Shown piece by piece: positions 1-5,127 of a stretch of 5,127 bases of DNA. Under the pieces are notes generated by a model. It had not been told where the DNA came from. It saw nothing but the letters and a program-made list of their open reading frames with translations, and made no database searches. Source of the DNA: Bacteroidia bacterium (GTDB lineage Bacteria > Bacteroidota > Bacteroidia > Bacteroidales > P3). The number at the start of each line of letters is the position of its first letter. Position 1 is the first letter of the stretch. The stretch lies in the NCBI GenBank assembly GCA_025999775.1, contig BNXT01000110.1:1-5127 (forward strand), in the 5' to 3' direction. The position numbers and the translations under genes were made by a program.

Positions 1-17
1 GTTTTATGAAAAATTTG

Positions 18-25
18 TACCTTTG
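18..25 (+). promoter_or_regulatory. Bacteroidota-type -7 promoter box of the OmpA-family gene
   Basis: TACCTTTG matches the Bacteroidota -7 consensus TAnnTTTG exactly. Transcription would begin near base 32, leaving a leader of about 15 bases, A/T-rich and without a Shine-Dalgarno sequence, before the ATG at 47. The matching -33 TTTG element should lie 17-23 bases further upstream, which falls at or beyond the left edge of the window, so only half of the promoter can be checked here. The box also covers an in-frame TTG at 23, which argues against that codon as the start. Confidence 0.65.
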
Positions 26-46
26 TGGTCGTATCTAATTTTTTTA

Positions 47-2521
47 ATGAAACAATCTTTAAAAATACTTATTATTTTTACACTCTGTGTAATGGCTGTT
101 GTCTGTAAAGCACAAAAAGCGGTTGAAAAAGCCGACCATGCGTTTCAGCTTCAACAATACAATTTCGCTATAACGTTATACCAGAAAGCGTTCTCAAAAA
201 TAAAAAAGACGGATGCAATCGGCAAAAACCGTGTGAACTATCAAATTGCAGAATGTTATCGTTTGTCGGGACAGTATCACAAAGCGCTCGGCATTTATCG
301 CAATGTTGCCAAAGCCCGCTATTACGAAGTAGAACCTAAGGTTTATTTTTATCTTGGCGAAATCTATCGTTTTGAAGGCAATTATACGGAAGCTATTAAA
401 CAATATGAACTCTATTTAGCGCTTAAACCTGAAGATGAGGTTGCTTTACAAGCTTTGCGAGCCAGTGAAAGTGTAGATCAGTGGCTAAAGAATCCTTCGC
501 GTTATCAAGTGGAGAATATCAAAAAGATCAACTCCAAAGCTAATGATTGGGCGCCACGCTACTTGGGCGCTAACGAAAAAATCCTCACGTTCACCTCTGC
601 ACGCGAAGGTACTACAGGGAAAAAATTGGACGACTGGACAGGCGAACGTTTTACGGATATTTTTATTGCAGAAAAAGACCCTAAGGGGAATTGGTCAACC
701 CCTGTATTAATTGATAATGAAGCTATTCTAAATACAATAACCAACGAGTCGGATGCGTTCTTTATCAATAGCGGTAATACCGTGTTTTTCACGCTATGTA
801 CCGGAGGTAAAGGCACGGAGAGTCGCTGTTTGATACATACCTCTACCTTCAATGGCGCCTCATGGAGCGCCCCAACGTTGGTTCCACTGTCGGAAGATAC
901 ACTGTCCGATTGTGTACATCCATGGGTTAGCGAAGATGCCCTTCGTATATTCTTCACCTCTAATATGCAGGGTGGTGAAGGCGATCTTGATATTTGGTAT
1001 GCCGAACGCAGCGCTGCCGATGCTCCTTTTGGTCAGGCTATTAATTGTGGGACTGCTATCAATACCCTTGGCAAAGAAGGCTGGCCCTTTTTACGTAACG
1101 ACACCGCACTGTACTTTGCCTCCAATGGGCATATTGGACTTGGAGGGTTAGATCTCTTTAAATCGTCTCGTGATACCGACGGACAATGGCAAACTTCGGA
1201 AAATATGCAGGTACCGGTTAATTCCAGCGCCGACGATTTTGGTATTATCTTTGCCAAAAACGGTGAAGAAGGTTTTTTCACTTCCAATCGCTCCGGCGGA
1301 CGTGGCGGCGATGATACTTGGAGCTTCTCTTTACCGTCTATACGGTTCTCCATTTCCGGCGTGGTACGCAACGACGATAACATGCAACTTATGTCGCAAG
1401 TACTTATCCAAATTGTGGGTTCCGACGGATTAACTTTACAAACCTTTACGAATAACAAAGGTTTTTATAGGTTCGATGAAAGCCAAATACAACAAAATGT
1501 AACTTACAAACTATGGGCAACAAAATCGGAATTTTTAGATAATGAAGCTATTGAAACAACCGTAGGGCTGAACAATAGTAAAGATCTTGTTCGAGATTTC
1601 CGCATGAAACCTCAACCTAAGGGCGCTGTTGTACTGCCGGATATTCTCTATGATGTTGCTAAATGGGATCTTAAAGAGCAATATCAGGATTCACTGATAG
1701 GATTGATTGAACTGTTGGAAAAAAATCCGCGCTTAGTCGTTGAATTAGCTTCTCACACCGACTCCCGTCCTATTGCTATGACCAACGATTCCTTGTCTCA
1801 ATATCGAGCACAAGAAGTAGTGAATTACCTTATTTTACGCGGTATTCACCCACAGCGTTTAGTCGCTAAAGGTTATGGCGCACGACAACCTCGTAAATAT
1901 TACCAAGAAACCACTTTGAGTGATGGAACTAATACCTTAGTGGTGCCACAAGATTCTTCTCTCACCGAAAGCTTTGTCAGCACATTACCAAGAGAGCAAC
2001 AAGAACTTGCACATCAAGCTAACCGTCGAACAGAATTTAGCATCCTACGTGATGACTTCATTCCGCCTGTGGATAGCGACAACAACAATTTATCCTTAGA
2101 GAACATCGTACAACAAGCAAGCAGCGAAACGGATAATCAAATATCGTATATCATCAACCCTAACGGTATGCCGGAACTACCTGTTATCGTCAACGGTACA
2201 TCGTTCACGTTTACTTATGATGCCAAAGGAAAAATTAATTATATCGGCAATCAAGATGCGATGAACTTACTACAAATAGGTAAGATCAATAAAAACGATT
2301 TTCAAAATAAAGAAAAGGCTTTTGATGAGGATGGCAATATCGTTGTAAAGTCGATATTAACCTTGCGAGAATTAAAAATCGGAAAAGCGGTTCTACGCGA
2401 TGTGCAAGTAGTGGTTATCACTGAATTGCCTGCACCCTTACAACTATGTACTGAGACACTGAAAGCCTTAGGAACATTTACACTTGATACCGAAAACAAG
2501 ATGTTGAAAATTCAGAAATAA
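47..2521 (+). CDS. OmpA-family envelope protein: TPR, PD40 propeller, CRD-like, OmpA, and C-terminal retropepsin-like domain
   Basis: This encodes an exported 824-residue protein that probably sits in the periplasm or outer membrane and binds peptidoglycan. Residues 1-22 form a signal peptide (MKQSLK, hydrophobic core, CKA|Q cleavage). TPR-like helices span about 25-128. PD40/WD40-like propeller blades span about 164-430, with repeated FTSxxxGGxG-D-W/F elements near 303, 356 and 411. A carboxypeptidase-regulatory-like beta fold follows at about 433-507. An OmpA C-terminal domain lies at about 533-667: D572 in SHTDSRP and R587 in LSQYRA match the diaminopimelate-binding Asp and Arg, and NRRTEF closes it. 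Residues about 711-824 resemble a retropepsin-like domain whose DTG is replaced by DAKG (D725). TPR-propeller-CRD-OmpA is also the order in the type IX secretion protein PorE (PG1058), but the extra domain and the lack of a clear lipobox make that identity uncertain. The start at 47 is chosen because an in-frame TTG at 23 lies in the -7 box and the protein then begins with a normal signal peptide. No terminator is evident after the stop. Confidence 0.9.
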   Translation: MKQSLKILIIFTLCVMAVVCKAQKAVEKADHAFQLQQYNFAITLYQKAFSKIKKTDAIGKNRVNYQIAECYRLSGQYHKALGIYRNVAKARYYEVEPKVYFYLGEIYRFEGNYTEAIKQYELYLALKPEDEVALQALRASESVDQWLKNPSRYQVENIKKINSKANDWAPRYLGANEKILTFTSAREGTTGKKLDDWTGERFTDIFIAEKDPKGNWSTPVLIDNEAILNTITNESDAFFINSGNTVFFTLCTGGKGTESRCLIHTSTFNGASWSAPTLVPLSEDTLSDCVHPWVSEDALRIFFTSNMQGGEGDLDIWYAERSAADAPFGQAINCGTAINTLGKEGWPFLRNDTALYFASNGHIGLGGLDLFKSSRDTDGQWQTSENMQVPVNSSADDFGIIFAKNGEEGFFTSNRSGGRGGDDTWSFSLPSIRFSISGVVRNDDNMQLMSQVLIQIVGSDGLTLQTFTNNKGFYRFDESQIQQNVTYKLWATKSEFLDNEAIETTVGLNNSKDLVRDFRMKPQPKGAVVLPDILYDVAKWDLKEQYQDSLIGLIELLEKNPRLVVELASHTDSRPIAMTNDSLSQYRAQEVVNYLILRGIHPQRLVAKGYGARQPRKYYQETTLSDGTNTLVVPQDSSLTESFVSTLPREQQELAHQANRRTEFSILRDDFIPPVDSDNNNLSLENIVQQASSETDNQISYIINPNGMPELPVIVNGTSFTFTYDAKGKINYIGNQDAMNLLQIGKINKNDFQNKEKAFDEDGNIVVKSILTLRELKIGKAVLRDVQVVVITELPAPLQLCTETLKALGTFTLDTENKMLKIQK

Positions 2522-2538
2522 AATTATTCTATCTTTGC

Positions 2539-2570
2539 TTTGGTTATTCCATCTTTTTTTACTATCTTCG
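2539..2570 (+). promoter_or_regulatory. Promoter of the DUF2795-type gene
   Basis: A -33 TTTG at 2539-2542 and a -7 TATCTTCG at 2563-2570 are separated by 20 bases, the usual Bacteroidota spacing. The -7 box differs from TAnnTTTG at one base. Transcription would start near 2577 and give a leader of about 58 bases. A second perfect -7 box, TATCTTTG, lies at 2530-2537. Its only candidate -33 is GTTG at 2503-2506, inside the end of the upstream gene with a long 23-base spacer, so I treat it as a weaker alternative start. Confidence 0.65.
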
Positions 2571-2578
2571 CGGAAAAA

Positions 2579-2601
2579 TTGGATAGTAAGTTTTTATCCA
2601 A
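2579..2601 (+). promoter_or_regulatory. Inverted repeat (hairpin) in the leader of the DUF2795-type gene
   Basis: TTGGATA at 2579-2585 and TATCCAA at 2595-2601 are perfect reverse complements separated by nine bases. In RNA a G-U pair extends the stem to eight, leaving a seven-base loop. It begins only a few bases after the predicted transcription start, so it would form a 5'-end hairpin. No T-run follows, so it is not an intrinsic terminator for the upstream gene. It could stabilise the 5' end of the mRNA or be a protein-binding site; the sequence does not say which. Confidence 0.4.
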
Positions 2602-2634
2602 CTAATACTCAGAAATAACGATTAAAAAATTTAT

Positions 2635-2856
2635 ATGTATTGGACATTAGAATTGGCGTCAAAATTAGAGGATGCACCATGGCCAGCAACTCGTGAAGAG
2701 TTGTTAGATTACGCTCTACGCACAGGTTTACAACAAGAGATCATTGAAAATTTCAGTGAAATGGAAGATGAAGGGGAGGTTTACGATAGTATAGAAGACC
2801 TCTGGCCTGATTACCCAACAAAAGAAGATTTTTTCTTTCACGAGGATGAGTACTAA
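2635..2856 (+). CDS. DUF2795-type small acidic protein
   Basis: A 73-residue cytosolic protein of unknown function. It has no signal peptide or membrane segment. I recognise the pattern of the short DUF2795 proteins of Bacteroidota: an aromatic N-terminus (MYWTLELASKLEDAPWP), a helix around ATREELLDYALRTG (18-31), then an acidic region with the DLWPDYPTKEDFFF block (55-68) and a HEDEY tail. It is strongly acidic, with 22 Asp/Glu against 4 Lys/Arg. The acidic, helical character might suit binding to a basic partner, but that is only inference. The ATG at 2635 is the first in-frame start; its upstream bases are A/T-rich with no Shine-Dalgarno, as is usual in this phylum. It has its own promoter and converges on the tRNA gene, with 29 bases between its stop codon and the tRNA 3' end. 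The full length and typical end suggest an intact gene. Confidence 0.85.
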   Translation: MYWTLELASKLEDAPWPATREELLDYALRTGLQQEIIENFSEMEDEGEVYDSIEDLWPDYPTKEDFFFHEDEY

Positions 2857-2866
2857 TCACATAAGG

Positions 2867-2885
2867 GCTACCACCTCGATTGTAG

Positions 2886-2889
<4 letters not shown>
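2867..2889 (-). other. Hairpin overlapping the 3' end of the initiator tRNA
   Basis: Read on the minus strand, GCTACTAC (2889-2882) and GTGGTAGC (2874-2867) can form eight continuous pairs in RNA, including one U-G, around a seven-base loop. The 5' arm contains the last bases of the tRNA acceptor strand and the discriminator, so in the precursor this hairpin would compete with the acceptor stem. No U-run follows, so it is not a classical terminator. On the plus strand the same arms have one C-A mismatch, making a weaker candidate end for the DUF2795-type transcript. Confidence 0.35.
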
Positions 2890-2957
<68 letters not shown>

Positions 2958-2966
2958 ATATGCCTG

Positions 2967-2998
2967 CAAAGTTAGCAAAAACTTTTGAATAAACCAAA
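2967..2998 (-). promoter_or_regulatory. Promoter of the initiator tRNA gene
   Basis: On the minus strand a -33 TTTG (2998-2995) and a perfect -7 TAACTTTG (2974-2967) are separated by exactly 20 bases. This is the best-formed Bacteroidota promoter in the window. Initiation would fall around 2961, only a few bases before the mature tRNA 5' end at 2957, so the 5' leader to be removed is very short. Confidence 0.75.
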
Positions 2999-3014
2999 TT
3001 TTAAGGGTTTTATT
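2988..3014 (-). terminator. Weak possible terminator hairpin after rarA
   Basis: On the minus strand AATAAAACC (3014-3006) can pair with GGTTTATT (2995-2988) with one bulged A and a ten-base loop, starting at the rarA stop codon. Downstream is CAAAAGTTTTT rather than a clean U-run, and most pairs are A-U, so termination would be inefficient. It also covers the -33 element of the tRNA promoter. Read-through from rarA into the tRNA therefore seems possible. Confidence 0.25.
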
Positions 3015-4279
3015 TAATAGTTGTACTTCTTATTCCATAGCTTTCGCAGCCATTTACGCATCTCTTGCTCCTTAGGATTATTTTGTGGGTCATAGAGCAG
3101 CGTACCTGTGATTTCTTTGGGGAGGAACTCTTGTTCAACGAAGTTGTTTTCGTAGTCGTGGGCGTATTTGTAGTCTTTGCCGTAGCCGATGTTCTTCATC
3201 AGTTTGGTAGGTGCGTTACGGATATTCAACGGTACCGATAAATCGCCGGTACGTTCAACCAATGCTAAGGCGTTTTCAATAGCCATATACGAAGCGTTGC
3301 TTTTGGGAGAAGACGCTAAGTAAATCGCTGTTTGCGACAGCGTGATGCGACATTCCGGGTAACCTATTTTGTTCACTGTTTCAAAGCAAGCATTCGCCAG
3401 CAATAGCGCATTGGGATTGGCATTGCCGATGTCCTCCGATGCTAAGATAATCATGCGGCGTGCGATGAATTTTGGGTCTTCACCCGCTGTTATCATGCGC
3501 GCTAAATAATATACCGCTGCATTGGGATCACTCCCGCGAAGCGACTTGATAAACGCCGAAATAACGTCGTAGTGCATCTCCCCGGACTTATCGTAAAGCG
3601 CTAAATTTTGTTGTACCTGATTGAGTACTAAATCATTCGTGATGATGATCGGACTATCTTTAGTCTGTTGTGATTGCACCACTATTTCTACGGCATTGAG
3701 TAGCTTACGTGCATCGCCGCCGGAGACTCGGAGTAAAGCCTCGTTTTCTTCCAAGCGAATGTCTTTGTTGGTCACCTTTTGATAATACGTAACAGCAGTT
3801 TGCAAAAGGCTTATCAATTCCGACGATTCTAATTCCTTAAGGATATATACCTGACAGCGGGACAACAGGGGCGAAATAACCTCAAAAGATGGGTTTTCTG
3901 TGGTTGCGCCAATGAGTGTAATAATCCCTTTTTCGACCGCATTAAGCAATGAATCCTGTTGGGATTTATTAAACCGATGAATTTCGTCAATAAACAGTAT
4001 TGCGTTGAAGCTATTTTTGGATTTGTCAATGACCTCACGTACGTCTTTAACACCGGAACTAACAGCGCTGAGCGTGTAAAACGGTTGTTCGAGATACTTG
4101 GCGATGAGTAGCGCCAATGTGGTCTTACCAACCCCCGGAGGTCCCCAAAAGATCATGGATGGGATACGTCGGTTTTCTATGGCTTTGCGTAATACAGCAT
4201 CCTTACCGACCAAATGTTTTTGACCGATATAATCCTCTAAAGTACGAGGGCGCAGGGCTTCGGCTAAAGGGATACTCAT
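3014..4279 (-). CDS. rarA: Replication-associated recombination protein A (AAA+ ATPase RarA/MgsA)
   Basis: A cytosolic AAA+ ATPase of the clamp-loader clade, 421 residues, of normal family length. In E. coli the homologue MgsA/RarA forms a tetramer, interacts with SSB and acts at stalled replication forks. All ATPase motifs are intact: Walker A GPPGVGKT (46-53), Walker B LFIDEIHRF (95-103), sensor 1 GATTENPSFE (124-133), arginine finger in SRC (R141) and sensor 2 GDARKLLN (188-195). The C-terminal oligomerisation part is typical, with AFIKSLRGSDPNAAVYYLAR (242-261), ASEDIGNANP (280-289), SPKSN (324-328) and NAPTKLMKNIGYGKDY (355-370). The start at 4279 is chosen because MSIPLAEALRPRTLEDYIG is the usual family N-terminus and its ATG overlaps the TGA of the upstream acyltransferase as ATGA. 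An in-frame ATG at 4330 would add 17 unconserved residues and overlap that gene by 55 bases. No promoter is needed in front of it if it is coupled to its neighbour. Confidence 0.95.
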   Translation of the reverse strand: MSIPLAEALRPRTLEDYIGQKHLVGKDAVLRKAIENRRIPSMIFWGPPGVGKTTLALLIAKYLEQPFYTLSAVSSGVKDVREVIDKSKNSFNAILFIDEIHRFNKSQQDSLLNAVEKGIITLIGATTENPSFEVISPLLSRCQVYILKELESSELISLLQTAVTYYQKVTNKDIRLEENEALLRVSGGDARKLLNAVEIVVQSQQTKDSPIIITNDLVLNQVQQNLALYDKSGEMHYDVISAFIKSLRGSDPNAAVYYLARMITAGEDPKFIARRMIILASEDIGNANPNALLLANACFETVNKIGYPECRITLSQTAIYLASSPKSNASYMAIENALALVERTGDLSVPLNIRNAPTKLMKNIGYGKDYKYAHDYENNFVEQEFLPKEITGTLLYDPQNNPKEQEMRKWLRKLWNKKYNY

Positions 4280-5127
4280 GATTGTATGGATTGTCGCCGA
4301 TGTTTCCATCGCCGGTGCGTCCATAACCAAAACGCCGGTTGACGCGTAATACTTTGTTCCAATAGTGCGGCAAAACGGTGCGTTATTTCGTGTTCAGACA
4401 GTTGCGCCGCATGCTCGCAGATAGGTTGAAAGGTTATCGTATATTGTCCACGGGATGTACGTTGCAACTCTGCATAGAGAACAGGTAAGTCAAGGGCTGT
4501 TGCCAATTTTTCCGCACCCCCGAAAAACAAGGTTTCCTGATTCAAAAATTGTACCCAGCCTTTTGACTGTGGCGAAGGTGATTGATCTGCAATAAACACG
4601 TAGTCGAAGGCTTCATTTTTGTGCGTAAGCATGTATCGTGCAACGTCCTGCATCGGAATAATGCCTTCGGAAGTGTAGTGGGTACGCATGTGAGTCATCA
4701 ATTTGTCCACCGCTTTCACGCTTTGTGGTTTATAGACTATCTTCGAGCGTAACTGAATAGTTAAATTGAGCAGGTATTCCCAGTTTCCATAGTGTCCAAC
4801 GACAATCATCGTGCTACGACCCTGTTCCGTATAGCGTTTTATCAATTCGATGTTTTCAACAGTTGCCATACGACCCATCTTTTTTCGAGAAAAACTCAGG
4901 GTGCGTATATCTTCAAACCATAAATCCGTAAAATACCGATAGAATTGCCGTGCTATCGTATTGATTTCCCCATAACTTTTTTCAGGAAATGAGCGTGCTA
5001 AATTCGTGTAAACTACATTCTTACGGTAGCCAAGCACGTAGTAAATCAACACAAAACATACATCCGACAGCGCAAACAATATGCGTGCCGGCAACCACGA
5101 CAGTGGATACATGATAAGCAGAAATAA
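4276..5127 (-). CDS. Lysophospholipid/lipid A acyltransferase (LpxL/HtrB family), partial at the right edge
   Basis: An inner-membrane acyltransferase of the lipid A biosynthesis family, which transfers an acyl chain from acyl-ACP to a lipid A precursor. Numbering from the Met at 5112 (278 residues), the catalytic HX4E motif is H107-YGNW-E112 in VVGHYGNWE. Other family blocks are ADQSPSPQSKGWVQFLN (175-191) with TLFFGGAEKLA (194-204), and the C-terminal PAFWLWTHRRWKHRR (259-273). A hydrophobic N-terminal segment (SWLPARILFALSDVCFVLIY, 5-24) precedes GYRKNVVYTNLARSFPEKS, the usual membrane-anchor and early conserved region. The reading frame stays open to the window edge and adds LFLLI before that Met, which continues the hydrophobic segment. 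From memory, relatives have roughly ten to fifteen more N-terminal residues, so the true start probably lies outside the window and the ATG at 5112 is internal. Its TGA overlaps the rarA ATG, suggesting one transcript with coupled translation. Which acyl position or chain it handles cannot be told from sequence. Confidence 0.88.
   Translation of the reverse strand, partial: LFLLIMYPLSWLPARILFALSDVCFVLIYYVLGYRKNVVYTNLARSFPEKSYGEINTIARQFYRYFTDLWFEDIRTLSFSRKKMGRMATVENIELIKRYTEQGRSTMIVVGHYGNWEYLLNLTIQLRSKIVYKPQSVKAVDKLMTHMRTHYTSEGIIPMQDVARYMLTHKNEAFDYVFIADQSPSPQSKGWVQFLNQETLFFGGAEKLATALDLPVLYAELQRTSRGQYTITFQPICEHAAQLSEHEITHRFAALLEQSITRQPAFWLWTHRRWKHRRQSIQS

Noticed and set aside
23..46. Upstream in-frame TTG as the start of the OmpA-family protein
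   Set aside because: It lies within the -7 promoter box and would put eight extra residues before a normal signal peptide; the ATG at 47 fits better.
110..118. Lipoprotein signal (Cys in AVVC) in the OmpA-family protein
   Set aside because: Val just before the Cys fits the lipobox poorly, and the following KA|Q gives a better signal peptidase I site; lipidation is not excluded.
559..1458. Open frames of 87 to 141 codons on both strands inside the OmpA-family gene
   Set aside because: They lie wholly within a well-supported gene, have low-complexity or Ser/Pro-rich translations and show no recognisable domains, so they are frame shadows.
2551..2560. T-run after the OmpA-family gene as an intrinsic terminator
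   Set aside because: There is no stem in front of the seven T's, and the run lies in the spacer of the next promoter.
2976..2987. Palindrome-like CAAAAACTTTTG upstream of the tRNA
   Set aside because: The loop would be only two bases and all but one pair is A-T; it is just the promoter spacer composition.
3829..4131. 100-codon minus-strand frame inside rarA
   Set aside because: It is an alternate frame of the conserved ATPase region, with no independent start context or recognisable protein family.
4280..4330. Longer rarA start at 4330
   Set aside because: The added 17 residues do not resemble the family N-terminus and would overlap the acyltransferase by 55 bases; the ATGA overlap at 4276-4279 is typical of coupled genes.

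Overview
The window looks like ordinary chromosome from a member of the Bacteroidota, probably class Bacteroidia. Four signs point there. The promoters fit the Bacteroidota consensus (-33 TTTG, -7 TAnnTTTG, spacer about 20). The start codons have A/T-rich leaders without Shine-Dalgarno sequences. There is a small DUF2795-type protein of the kind seen in that phylum. There is also a large OmpA-family protein built as TPR, PD40 beta-propeller, carboxypeptidase-regulatory-like fold and OmpA domain. I see no mobile element, CRISPR array, prophage or defence cassette.

Layout. Bases 18-2521 (+) hold a promoter and an 824-residue exported OmpA-family envelope protein. It carries an additional C-terminal domain that I read as a degenerate retropepsin-like (aspartic protease) fold. 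Bases 2522-2634 are a 113-base gap with a well-formed promoter and a perfect 7-bp inverted repeat in the predicted leader of the next gene. Bases 2635-2856 (+) encode a 73-residue, very acidic DUF2795-type protein. Bases 2886-2957 (-) are an initiator tRNA-Met(CAU) with its own promoter at 2967-2998. Bases 3014-5127 (-) are a two-gene unit: a lipid A-type lysophospholipid acyltransferase, probably cut by the right edge, followed by the AAA+ ATPase RarA/MgsA. The two overlap by four bases (ATGA).

How the genes relate. The OmpA-family protein and the acyltransferase both serve the cell envelope: peptidoglycan anchoring and lipid A acylation. The initiator tRNA serves translation initiation and RarA handles stalled replication forks. 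I see no single pathway linking all of them. The tightest functional arrangement is the translationally coupled acyltransferase-rarA pair. The + and - transcription units converge between 2856 and 2886.

The most unusual item is the C-terminal domain of the OmpA-family protein. It keeps much of the retropepsin-like pattern but has lost the catalytic D-T/S-G signature. No intergenic stretch exceeds about 160 bases, and I see nothing more in the gaps than the sites listed.
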